Shown: positions 26,774 through 34,303 of the stretch, piece by piece
Layout of the letters: each line of letters opens with the position of its first letter
Numbering within the stretch: the first letter of the stretch is position 1
Source of the DNA: Streptomyces sp. RerS4
GTDB taxonomy: Bacteria; Actinomycetota; Actinomycetes; Streptomycetales; Streptomycetaceae
Assembly (NCBI RefSeq): GCF_023515955.1
Contig: NZ_CP097322.1
Span: 3,681,501-3,745,500 of the forward strand
DNA length: 64,000 nt
Reading direction: 5' to 3'
Notes under the pieces: generated by a model
The model's database searches: none
What the model saw: only the letters and a program-made list of their open reading frames with translations
Told to the model about the DNA's origin: nothing
Position numbers and translations under genes: made by a program

Positions 26774-27424
26774 ATGACGCTCTTGCACCTCTTCGATCTC
26801 GACGGAACGCTGATGTACGGCTCGGCGGCGCCGGTCGAGATCTCCCGGCAGTTGGGCGTGAGCGAGGAGATCGCGGAGCTGGAGCGGGCCTTCGCCGCAC
26901 GCGAGATCGGACCGCACCAGTTCTCGATGGCGGCCCGGGAACTCTGGTCGGACCTGACTTCCGCACACGTCAGGGCGGCCTTCGACGGCTCCCCCTGGCT
27001 TTCGGGGATCCGGGACGTCTGGGCGGAGATCCGTGAGCGCGGCGACTACTGCGCCGTGATCTCCCTGTCCCCCTCCTTCTTCGTCGAACTGCTGCTGGAG
27101 TGGGGCGCGCACGCCGCACACGGCTCGGTGTTCCCGGAGGTCCCCTTCACGCGGCCCGTCGAGGCGGCCGGGATCCTGACCCCCGAGGGCAAGGTGGACG
27201 TCGCCGACCGGCTGTGCGCGCGGTTCGGGGTGGGCCGCTCCGACTGTGTCGCCTACGGAGACTCGCTGACCGACGCCGTCCTCTTCGAGGCGGTTCCCCG
27301 ATCGGTGGCGGTGAACGCGCGACCGTATCTGGCGGAGCGCGCGACCCACGTTTACGAGGGTCGTGACCTGCGCGAGGCATACCAACTCGTCGCTGTGGCA
27401 CGCCCGGTAGCCGACGCATCTTAA
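26774..27424 (+). CDS. HAD family phosphatase (SerB-like)
   Basis: A 216-residue haloacid dehalogenase-superfamily hydrolase. Motif I is LFDLDGTLM, motif II the CAVISLSPSFF region, and motif IV CVAYGDSLTDAVLF, where the acidic residues bind Mg2+. The small helical cap and overall layout resemble phosphoserine phosphatase-type HAD-IB enzymes; the substrate is unknown. Start ATG 26774, after the parS cluster; the in-frame upstream codons are parS sequence. Confidence 0.87.
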   Translation: MTLLHLFDLDGTLMYGSAAPVEISRQLGVSEEIAELERAFAAREIGPHQFSMAARELWSDLTSAHVRAAFDGSPWLSGIRDVWAEIRERGDYCAVISLSPSFFVELLLEWGAHAAHGSVFPEVPFTRPVEAAGILTPEGKVDVADRLCARFGVGRSDCVAYGDSLTDAVLFEAVPRSVAVNARPYLAERATHVYEGRDLREAYQLVAVARPVADAS

Positions 27425-27566
27425 GGGGAAGGGGGGTTCGAAACGCTGACTTTCCCCATTCCCCCGCAGGGCACCCGGTCGGCCGGCACGCTGTGAACCC
27501 CGGAACCACGGATTCGAGGCCGTGGCGTGTGCAGACCCGACCGAGATGCTCGAAGCGAGGCACCAC

Positions 27567-28751
27567 ATGGACGTTCCGCCCACCAGATCGGCAAGACCGA
27601 CGGGCTGGATACCCTCCGGAGGCGGCGCGACCGAGCCCTCCCCGGATGCCGTGCTCATCCGTCGGACCATCGCGGAGATCGCACCCCTCGCCGACAAGGT
27701 CACCTCGTACTTCTACGCCCTGGTCTTCACGAGCCACCCCGAGGTACGGGGACTGTTCCCCGCGGCCATGGACGCGCAGCGCGACCGGCTGCTGAAGGCC
27801 CTGCTGACGGCCGCCGAACACATCGACAACCCCGAGGTGCTCATCCCGTACCTGCGTCGGCTGGGTACCGGACACCGCAAGTACGGCACCGTGGCCGCGC
27901 ACTATCCGGCCGTGGGCGAGGCGCTGATCGGGGCCTTGGCCCGCTACGCGGAGCACACCTGGGGGCCGGAGACCGAGGCGGCATGGGTGCGCGCCTACAC
28001 CGGCATCTCCCAGACCATGATCGACGCCGCCGCCGAGGACGAGGCGAGGGCGCCGGCCTGGTGGCTCGCCGAGGTGGTCTCCCACGACCTGCGCACCCCC
28101 GACATCGCGGTCGTCACCGTCCGCCCCGACCAGCCCTACTCCTTCCTCGCGGGGCAGTACACGAGCCTGGAGACCCCGTGGTGGCCCCGGGTCTGGCGGC
28201 ACTACTCCTTCGCCTCGGCGCCCCGGGCGGACGGTCTGCTGTCCTTCCACGTCAAGGCCGTGCCGGCCGGCTGGGTGTCCAACGCCCTCGTACGCCACGC
28301 CCGGCCAGGTGATGTCCTGCGGCTGGGCCCGCCCGCCGGGTCGATGGTGGTGGACCACAGCACCGACAACGGCATGCTCTGCCTGGGCGGCGGTACGGGC
28401 ATCGCTCCGATCAAGGCCTTGATCGAGGACGTGGCCGAGCACGGTGAGCGGCGCCGGATGGAGGTCTTCTTCGGGGCGCGCAGCGACAGCGACCTCTACG
28501 ACAAGGACACCCTGCTCGGGCTCCAGCGCTCCCACCCCTGGCTGTCGGTGCGGCCGGTGGTCGGCGAGGGGCTCGCGGGTCAGCTGCCGCAGGCGGTGGG
28601 GGAACACGGGCCGTGGAGCTCGTACGACGCCTTCATCTCCGGGCCTCCCGCGATGATCCGCAGTGGCGTCGACGCGTTGAAGCGGATCGGGATCCCCGGG
28701 GAGCGCATCCGCTATGACGCGGTCGAGGAGCTGGCGGGCGTGGCCGGCTGA
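27567..28751 (+). CDS. Flavohaemoglobin-type oxidoreductase (NO dioxygenase)
   Basis: A 394-residue protein joining a globin to a ferredoxin-reductase module; such proteins detoxify nitric oxide to nitrate. The globin (~25-165) has SYFYALVF with the B10 tyrosine and LGTGHRKYGTVAAHYPAVGEAL with the proximal His. The FAD domain has WRHYSFASAP, and the NAD(P) domain has CLGGGTGIAPIKAL and FISGPPAMI. A ~20-residue N-terminal tail is extra. I take ATG 27567, with GCGAGG upstream; ATG 27546 is an alternative. It stands alone, convergent with a Nudix gene. Confidence 0.87.
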   Translation: MDVPPTRSARPTGWIPSGGGATEPSPDAVLIRRTIAEIAPLADKVTSYFYALVFTSHPEVRGLFPAAMDAQRDRLLKALLTAAEHIDNPEVLIPYLRRLGTGHRKYGTVAAHYPAVGEALIGALARYAEHTWGPETEAAWVRAYTGISQTMIDAAAEDEARAPAWWLAEVVSHDLRTPDIAVVTVRPDQPYSFLAGQYTSLETPWWPRVWRHYSFASAPRADGLLSFHVKAVPAGWVSNALVRHARPGDVLRLGPPAGSMVVDHSTDNGMLCLGGGTGIAPIKALIEDVAEHGERRRMEVFFGARSDSDLYDKDTLLGLQRSHPWLSVRPVVGEGLAGQLPQAVGEHGPWSSYDAFISGPPAMIRSGVDALKRIGIPGERIRYDAVEELAGVAG

Positions 28752-28784
28752 GACCGGCTCCCGATCCGCCCGCTCCCGACGTAC

Positions 28785-29264
28785 TCAGCCCAGGTCCGGA
28801 GCGTGCATCGCGCGCACGCCCTCGATGTTCCCGTCGAGGTAGTGGCGCAGGGACAGTGGGACGAGGTGGACGGCGGCGATGCCGACGCGGCTGAAGGGCA
28901 CGCGGACGATCTCGTACTCGCCGGCGGGCTCGTCGACCTCCGGTCCGTGTCGCCGGGACGGGTCCATGGATTCGAGGTGGCAGACGAAGAAGTGCTGCAC
29001 CTTCACCCCGGTCACCCCGCCGGAGTCGATGTGCTCGATGGTGTCGACGAAACACGGGACCACGTCGGTGATCTTCGCTCCGAGTTCCTCGTCGAGTTCG
29101 CGGTGGAGGGCGTCGACGACGGTGGCGTCCGAGGGCTCCACTCCCCCGCCGGGGGTGACCCAGTAGGGGTCGACGCCGGGCTTGGTGCGCTTGATGAGGA
29201 TCAGGTCGTCACCGTCGAGCAGGATCGCGCGGGCGGTGCGTTTGACCACGGGTCGTTCGGTCAT
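28785..29264 (-). CDS. Nudix hydrolase with altered Nudix box
   Basis: A 159-residue single-domain Nudix protein (RAILLDGDDLILIKRTKPG, YWVTPGGGVEPSD). The catalytic box ends in intact RELDEELGA, but the first conserved glutamate of G-x5-E-x7-RE is replaced, because VEPSDA sits where GE is usual. Metal binding by the RExxEE core should persist, so activity is possible. ATG 29264 lacks a ribosome site; GTG 29282, with GGAAGGGG upstream, adds six residues and may be the true start. Substrate unknown. Confidence 0.8.
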   Translation of the reverse strand: MTERPVVKRTARAILLDGDDLILIKRTKPGVDPYWVTPGGGVEPSDATVVDALHRELDEELGAKITDVVPCFVDTIEHIDSGGVTGVKVQHFFVCHLESMDPSRRHGPEVDEPAGEYEIVRVPFSRVGIAAVHLVPLSLRHYLDGNIEGVRAMHAPDLG

Positions 29265-29293
29265 GGGAGAAGAGTGGCCCACGACACCCCTTC

Positions 29294-29324
29294 CGAAACG
29301 CGCCACGCGTCTCGAAACGCGCCA
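29294..29324. repeat. 12-bp direct repeat upstream of the Nudix gene
   Basis: CGAAACGCGCCA occurs at 29294-29305 and again at 29313-29324, 19 bp apart (nearly two helical turns), in the 95-bp gap before the Nudix gene. It could be a regulator site. Confidence 0.4.
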
Positions 29325-29359
29325 TGGCTCCGGTGCGCCCCACGAATCGGCAACCGCCG

Positions 29360-30256
29360 TCACCAGTGCGCGGCGGCCCGCAGCAGCCGGTCGTGAGCCC
29401 GCGCGAGGTGGGCCAGGCCCAGGCTGCCTGCGCGGACCGCGAGGAACCACGTACGCAGCGGCGGTACGTCCGGCTCCAACAGGGTGATGACCCTTCCCGC
29501 TTCGATGTCGTCCCGGCACAGGTAGCGCGGCAGAACGGCGAGGCCCGCGCCGGCCCGTACGCATTCCAGCACCGCCCGCAGGTCGGGGGCCACGACGGTG
29601 GCGGCGCACTCGGGGACGCGGTCGAAGACGGCTCCCCAGTAGCGGGTGACGAGAGGCAGGCTCTCGTGGACCTCGACGACGGGGACCCCGTCGAGGGCGA
29701 GGGGGCCGTTGGCGCGCAGCTCCGCCGGATCGGCCAGGGCGGCCCAGTAGGGCGCGGCCACCAGGACGTGGTCCTCGTCGCAGAGGGGACTCGCCGAGAA
29801 CAGGCCGCCGCGCGGCCGCGAGGTGGTGACGACCAAGTCGTGCTGTCCGGCGGCCAGACCGTCCAGGGCCTGCTCCGCGTCGGAGGTGAAGGCGGTACGC
29901 AGGGTCTGCCCCTGACCCACGAGCGGGGCCAGGGCGGGGAGCACCCGTAGGCACAGGAACTCCGGGGGACCGGCGAGGTGCAGGGTCCGTAACGTGCCCG
30001 CGGCCTCCCGCTCGGTCTCGGCGATCCGCAGCAACGCGTCGAGGTGCGGCGCGGCCTTGTGGGCCAGCTCGTCACCGACGGCGGTGGGCGTGACCCCTCG
30101 GGCGCGGCGGTGGAACAGGGGGCGGCCGAGCTGGCGTTCGAGGGTTCGGATCTGCGAGGTGACGGCGGGCTGGGACAACCCGAGGAGTGTGGCGGCCCGG
30201 GTGAACGAGCCGGCCCGGTGTACGGCGACGAAGGTGCGCAGCAGGGCCAGGTCCAT
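29360..30256 (-). CDS. LysR family transcriptional regulator containing a TTA codon
   Basis: A 298-residue LysR regulator. The N-terminal winged helix is textbook (LRTFVAVHRAGSFTRAATLL, SQPAVTSQIRTLERQLGRPL), followed by a periplasmic-binding-like effector domain from ~residue 90. Codon 89 (29990-29992) is TTA, which in Streptomyces is read only by the bldA tRNA, so the protein should appear late in development. By eye it is the only in-frame TTA in this window. Target genes are not evident; the Nudix gene lies just downstream on the same strand. Confidence 0.9.
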   Translation of the reverse strand: MDLALLRTFVAVHRAGSFTRAATLLGLSQPAVTSQIRTLERQLGRPLFHRRARGVTPTAVGDELAHKAAPHLDALLRIAETEREAAGTLRTLHLAGPPEFLCLRVLPALAPLVGQGQTLRTAFTSDAEQALDGLAAGQHDLVVTTSRPRGGLFSASPLCDEDHVLVAAPYWAALADPAELRANGPLALDGVPVVEVHESLPLVTRYWGAVFDRVPECAATVVAPDLRAVLECVRAGAGLAVLPRYLCRDDIEAGRVITLLEPDVPPLRTWFLAVRAGSLGLAHLARAHDRLLRAAAHW

Positions 30257-30324
30257 TTCGGCCCCTCTCGGTGGGGGCCTTCAACTATAAATATGCCGAT
30301 AGGCCCCTGTCGTTACCGTGATTG

Positions 30325-30341
30325 GACTCTGACCCAGAGTC
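30325..30341. promoter_or_regulatory. Inverted repeat upstream of the LysR gene
   Basis: A perfect 7-bp inverted repeat with 3-bp centre, GACTCTG-ACC-CAGAGTC, about 70 bp before the LysR start and next to an AT-rich stretch (30285-30296). It is a candidate operator, perhaps for the regulator itself. Confidence 0.4.
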
Positions 30342-30382
30342 AACTAGCCTTGTCCGTGAGGTTCTTGCGCGAGGGGAGCCGG

Positions 30383-30419
30383 GGCGGTCCGAGCCACCAG
30401 GGGGGAGGCTCGGACCGCC
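30383..30419 (-). terminator. Terminator of the PLP-enzyme gene
   Basis: A 13-bp perfect stem (30383-30395 with 30407-30419) and 11-base loop, 15 bp beyond the stop codon. TTTCCC follows on the plus strand, so it could work in both directions. Confidence 0.75.
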
Positions 30420-30433
30420 TTTCCCTGTCCGGT

Positions 30434-31606
30434 TCAGGCCCCCGAACCCGCGGAATCAAGGGCCCGCAGCACATCCGCGACGAGATCCCGCGGGTCCTCC
30501 GCGCCCGCGGAGAAGCGGATGAATCCCTCCGGCACGGCGTCCCCGCCCCAGCGTCGGCGCCGCTCGGCGGTGGACCGTACTCCGCCGAAGCTCGTCGCGT
30601 CCTCGACCAGGCGCAGGGCCGCCATGAAGCGTTCCGCGTGCGCCCGGTCCGGCAGGGTGAAGGAGACCACCGAACCGAATCCGCTCATCTGCCGGGCGGC
30701 CGTCTTGTGGGACGGGTCCGAGGGCAGGCCCGGGTAGCGCACGCCGGTCACTTCGGGGCGGTCGGCCAGCGCCTGCGCCACGGCCAGCGCGTTGCCCCAC
30801 TGGCGCTGGGCGCGCAGTTGGAGGGTGGCCAGGGAACGGTGCGCGAGCCAGGCCTCCATCGGGCCCGGGATCGCCCCGATGATCTTGCGCCAGCGGCGGA
30901 TGCCCGCGGCGAGCTCCGCGTCGCGGCACACCACGTACCCGAGCAGCAGGTCCCCGTGCCCGGTCAGCCCCTTGGTGCCACTGGCGACGGAGAAGTCCGC
31001 TCCGAGCTCCAGCGGGCGCTGTCCGAGCGGCGTGGCCAGGGTGTTGTCGACGGCGACCAGGGTGCCGCCGGCGTGCGCGGCCTCCACCAGGCGCCGTACG
31101 TCGCACACGTCCAGCCCCGGGTTGGAGGGCGTCTCGATCCACAGCAGTCGCGCTCCGTCGAGGACCTCCAGTTGGGCGTCCTCCCCGGTCGGCGCGGTGC
31201 GCACGTGGATCCCGTACGCCTCCAGCTGTTCCCGCACCAGGGGGAGTGCCTGGTAGCCGTCGTCGGGCAGGACGACGGTGTCCCCCGTGCGGGCCTGGGA
31301 CAGCAGGACGGCCGAGACGGCCGCCATGCCGGAGGCGAAGACGACCGTCTCGACGTCGTCCACCCCCTCCCGACCCTGCCGTCCCGGAGCCTCCAACTCC
31401 CCGATGGCCCGCTCCAGGAGGGTCCAGGTGGGGTTCGTGTCGCGGCCGTACGTGTACGGGCCGCTCACGTCGCCGGGGAGGTGGAAGTGGGCGGCGAAGA
31501 CCGGTCCCGGCAGGGGCGGTTCGTTCTTGACGGGCTCGGGCAGGCCCGCGCGTACGGCCCGCGTTCCCTCGCCGTACGGGGCCGGGCCGTCGGGGTGATC
31601 GCTCAT
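30434..31606 (-). CDS. Cys/Met metabolism PLP enzyme (cystathionine gamma-lyase/synthase family)
   Basis: A 390-residue fold-type I enzyme of the MetB/MetC/CGL family. It shows GPYTYGRDTNPTWTLLERAI, VVFASGMAAVSAVLL, LLWIETPSNPGLDVCD, VAVDNTLATP and the PLP lysine in SVASGTKGLTGHGDLLLGYV, where the usual S-x-T-K reads SGTK. The C-terminal substrate loop (SFGGVRSTAE) matches lyases. Transsulfuration of cystathionine or methionine-gamma-lyase-like chemistry is likely; the exact substrate cannot be set from sequence. Confidence 0.86.
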   Translation of the reverse strand: MSDHPDGPAPYGEGTRAVRAGLPEPVKNEPPLPGPVFAAHFHLPGDVSGPYTYGRDTNPTWTLLERAIGELEAPGRQGREGVDDVETVVFASGMAAVSAVLLSQARTGDTVVLPDDGYQALPLVREQLEAYGIHVRTAPTGEDAQLEVLDGARLLWIETPSNPGLDVCDVRRLVEAAHAGGTLVAVDNTLATPLGQRPLELGADFSVASGTKGLTGHGDLLLGYVVCRDAELAAGIRRWRKIIGAIPGPMEAWLAHRSLATLQLRAQRQWGNALAVAQALADRPEVTGVRYPGLPSDPSHKTAARQMSGFGSVVSFTLPDRAHAERFMAALRLVEDATSFGGVRSTAERRRRWGGDAVPEGFIRFSAGAEDPRDLVADVLRALDSAGSGA

Positions 31607-31616
31607 GGTCCGCCGT

Positions 31617-31998
31617 TCAGTTCTTCTCGGGCAGGGCCAGGTTCACGGCCCACGAGACGACGGAGATGATCAGCCCGCCGAGGACGGCGGTCCAGAAGCC
31701 GTCGACGTGGAAACTGAGGTCGAACTGCTCGGCCAGCCACGAGGTGAGCAGCAGCATCAGGGCGTTCACGACGAGGGTGAACAGGCCGAGGGTGAGGATG
31801 AAGAGCGGGAAGGACAGCAGCTTCACCACGGGCTTGACGATCAGGTTGACCAGGCCGAAGACGAGCGCGACCAGGATCAGGGTGAGCGTGCGGCGTCCCA
31901 TGCTGCTGCCGTCGTCGAGCGTGATGCCGGCGAGCAGGCCAGATGGCGACCGCCAGGGCAGCCGCATTGGCCAGCGTCTTGACTACGAAATTCGTCAT
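31617..31998 (-). pseudogene. Phage-holin-family small membrane protein, frameshifted near the N-terminus
   Basis: The gene begins at ATG 31998 with a normal start (MTNFVVKTLANAAALAVAIW), then shifts frame and continues as LLAGITLDDGSSMGRRTLTL and a three-to-four-helix membrane protein ending PEKN. One extra base in the run at 31937-31940 (AGGCC instead of AGCC) explains the break: removing it restores a smooth reading TGG-CTG-CTC. Either the gene is broken or the assembly has an indel error; translation from an internal start around residue 24 could still yield most of the protein. It lies 10 bp after the start of the PLP-enzyme gene. Confidence 0.75.
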
Positions 31999-32091
31999 GT
32001 GTCTGATCGTGGCAGAGAAGATCCGGGTGGGACATCGCCGGATCAGCGGATCCCACGGCAGCAACGGGCAAGGGCAAGGGGCAGAACGAAG

Positions 32092-32409
32092 ATGAAGGCC
32101 TTCCGGCTGGATGAGCTCGAAATGGAGCGGGCGGCCAACGACGGCGCCTACCTGCAGTTCCTGAAGGAGAGGAACATGTCGGTGGGGCTCTACGCGCTCG
32201 ACGCCGGCCAGAGCGACCCGCAGCAGCCGCACCGCCAGGACGAGGTGTACTTCGTGGTGAGCGGCCGCGCCGCGATCACGGTCGGGGACGAAACGACGAC
32301 GGTCGCGAACGGCAGCGTCGTCTACGTGCCGGCCGGCGTGCCGCACAAGTTCCACCACATCAGCGAGCCGTTGAAGGTACTGGTGGTCTTCTCGCCGCCG
32401 GAGGGCTGA
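32092..32409 (+). CDS. Small cupin-domain protein
   Basis: A 105-residue single-cupin protein. Motif 1 is PHRQDEVYFVVSGRA (a G-x5-H-x-H-type block with only one clear His) and motif 2 is VPAGVPHKFHHISEPLKV, providing a second metal ligand set. Probably a metal-binding beta-barrel enzyme or sensor; the reaction is unknown. ATG 32092 follows AAGGGGC. A terminator lies 36 bp downstream. Confidence 0.8.
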   Translation: MKAFRLDELEMERAANDGAYLQFLKERNMSVGLYALDAGQSDPQQPHRQDEVYFVVSGRAAITVGDETTTVANGSVVYVPAGVPHKFHHISEPLKVLVVFSPPEG

Positions 32410-32444
32410 GGCGCCGGGGCCGAGCCCCCGGCTGAGGGTCGTCG

Positions 32445-32473
32445 CCCTGATCCCCCTAGGGGGCGGATCAGGG
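32445..32473 (+). terminator. Terminator after the cupin gene
   Basis: A 9-bp stem CCCTGATCC/GGATCAGGG with an 11-base GC-rich loop, 36 bp after the stop. The remainder of the gap to 32560 shows no clear feature. Confidence 0.6.
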
Positions 32474-32560
32474 GGTTCCGGGGGCTTCCGCGTCCCCATC
32501 CGCAGCCGTGGCCTCCTAGCATTCGAGCAGGAAGTCACGGATGAGGGAAGAGGTAAGGAC

Positions 32561-32788
32561 ATGGACGGGATCCGGGCGATATTCGCTGGTATGCCCTGGT
32601 GGGTGAAGTGGATCGCGGTGCCGCTGCTGGCGCTCTTCGTCTTCGGCGGTGTGATCACCAGCATCCTCGGTGCGCTGATCTCGATCGTCTTCAAGGTGCT
32701 GCTCTTCGCCGCACTCGTCGGCGGTCTGATCTTCCTGGTCAAGAAGTTCGGCGGCGACCGTTCCAAGTCCTCCGCCGGGGAGTGGTAG
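32561..32788 (+). CDS. Small DUF5326-type membrane protein
   Basis: A 75-residue protein, almost entirely two hydrophobic helices (WIAVPLLALFVFGGVITSIL and VFKVLLFAALVGGLIFLVKK), with a short charged tail. It resembles the DUF5326 family found in Streptomyces near ssgR. Function unknown. GAGGTAAGG precedes the start. Confidence 0.72.
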   Translation: MDGIRAIFAGMPWWVKWIAVPLLALFVFGGVITSILGALISIVFKVLLFAALVGGLIFLVKKFGGDRSKSSAGEW

Positions 32789-32909
32789 GACACCCGCGTC
32801 CCGCTGACGGGGATTGACCCAGGCGGGGGAACGCGAGGCCGAAGACCTCTCGCACCCCTTGAGGCCGTCGATACAGTGCGAATCCGTGTCGTCAGGCTGG
32901 GAGTGAGCA

Positions 32910-33692
32910 TTGTCTTCGGTTCACAACGCCGGTGTGCCGACCGGTGTGCCGACTCTCATCGGTTCGGTGCAGCGGGCGTTGCGACTGCTTGAGGCGGTGG
33001 GCTCCCACAGCGACGGGGCCCCGGCGAAACAACTGGCGCGGGAGGCGGGGCTCCCGCTGGCCACCGCGTACCACCTGCTGCGCACCCTGACCCACGAGGG
33101 CTATCTGCGCAGAGAGGGCGGAGTCTTCCTCCTCGGCGACGCGGCCGGTCGGTTGGCCGGTGCGGGACTTCAGCAGAAACGTCGCAGCATGATCCTCGAC
33201 TCGCTCGCGCACTTCCGCGACGCCGTCGGGGCCCCCGTCTATTTCGCGGTCTACCGCGAGGGGGAGATCGAGGTCGTGGGAGTCTCGGACACCCCGGCCA
33301 GCCCGGCCTGCGAGGAGTGGGCCGACTTCCGGGCGACCGGCCACGCGCACGCCATCGGCCAGTGCCTGCTGGGCCAACTCGACGAGAAGACGCGCAAGGA
33401 CCACTACGACCGGCACCCGGTCGAGCCCATCACGTCCTACACCGTGCGGGACCTGCACGCGTTGGAGCAGCGCATCGCCTCGTTCGAGCGGATGCAACCC
33501 GTGATCGAGCGCCAGGAATACACGCTGGGCACGGTCTGTGCGGCCATCCCGATCACCGCCGGAGACACGGCCGCGACCATGGCTGTTTCTCTCCCCTTGC
33601 ACCAGGAATCGCGGTTGCCGTGTGTAGTCAATCGACTACGGAGTGAAGTAGGCGCGCTGTTGAGTACCCTCTCGTTCTCTATCAGTATCTGA
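32910..33692 (+). CDS. ssgR: IclR-family activator of ssgA
   Basis: A 260-residue IclR-type regulator with an N-terminal helix-turn-helix (RALRLLEAVGSHSDGAPAKQ, GLPLATAYHLLRTLTHEGYL) and a C-terminal effector domain. It matches SsgR, the activator of ssgA needed for sporulation-specific septation in Streptomyces, and ssgA follows 97 bp downstream. The reading frame begins with TTG preceded by GGGAGTGAG; no in-frame ATG or GTG fits better, so a weak start codon is likely. Confidence 0.92.
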   Translation: MSSVHNAGVPTGVPTLIGSVQRALRLLEAVGSHSDGAPAKQLAREAGLPLATAYHLLRTLTHEGYLRREGGVFLLGDAAGRLAGAGLQQKRRSMILDSLAHFRDAVGAPVYFAVYREGEIEVVGVSDTPASPACEEWADFRATGHAHAIGQCLLGQLDEKTRKDHYDRHPVEPITSYTVRDLHALEQRIASFERMQPVIERQEYTLGTVCAAIPITAGDTAATMAVSLPLHQESRLPCVVNRLRSEVGALLSTLSFSISI

Positions 33693-33789
33693 AAACTCAC
33701 TCCTTGTGATCCGTCTGCGCTTCCACCACTCTTGTCAAGAGGGTCCTGGGGGATCATTCCTGGCCACTTCCACTACAGCGGGGTAGGCA

Positions 33790-34239
33790 ATGCGCGAGTC
33801 GGTACAGGCAGAGGTCATGATGAGCTTCCTCGTTTCCGAGGAGCTCTCGTTTCGGATTCCGGTGGAGCTTCGGTACGACGCGCGAGACCCCTACGCGGTA
33901 CGCCTGACCTTCCACCTGCCCGGAGACGCCCCCGTGACCTGGGCGTTCGGCCGGGAGCTGCTGCTCGACGGGATCAACAAGCCGTGCGGTGACGGCGATG
34001 TGCACATCGCACCCACCGATCCCCAGGAACTGTCGGACGTGTACATCCGCCTCCAGGTCGTCGGCGAGCGGGCCGTGTTCCGCGCCGGCGCGGCGCCCCT
34101 CGTGGCCTTCCTCGACCGGACCGACCGGCTCGTTCCGCTCGGTCAGGAGCGCAATCTCGGCGACTTCGAGGAGACCCTCGACGAGGAGCTGTGCAGGATC
34201 CTCGCCGAGGCGCGGCAGAACGAGCAGAACGCGGGCTGA
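33790..34239 (+). CDS. ssgA: Sporulation-specific cell division activator
   Basis: A small SALP-family protein (149 residues from this start). VSEELSFRIPVELRYDARDP, LTFHLPGDAPVTWAFGRELLLDG and FLDRTDRLVPLGQERNLGDF are hallmark SsgA sequence. SsgA drives sporulation septum formation and marks sites of peptidoglycan growth and germ tubes, helping SsgB recruit FtsZ. ATG 33790 (MRESVQAEV) has GGGG upstream; ATG 33820 (MSFLVSEEL) would give 139 residues, closer to published lengths. It is downstream of its activator ssgR, on the same strand. Confidence 0.94.
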   Translation: MRESVQAEVMMSFLVSEELSFRIPVELRYDARDPYAVRLTFHLPGDAPVTWAFGRELLLDGINKPCGDGDVHIAPTDPQELSDVYIRLQVVGERAVFRAGAAPLVAFLDRTDRLVPLGQERNLGDFEETLDEELCRILAEARQNEQNAG

Positions 34240-34303
34240 TCGCCCGTCGCCCCGGTATCGCGGCGTCGCCCCGGTATCGCGGCCGCCCGTCGGTCCTGGT
34301 CCG

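Noticed and set aside
27425..27480. GGTTCGAAAC resembling a tRNA T-loop
   Set aside because: No acceptor stem, anticodon arm or D-loop can be formed upstream.
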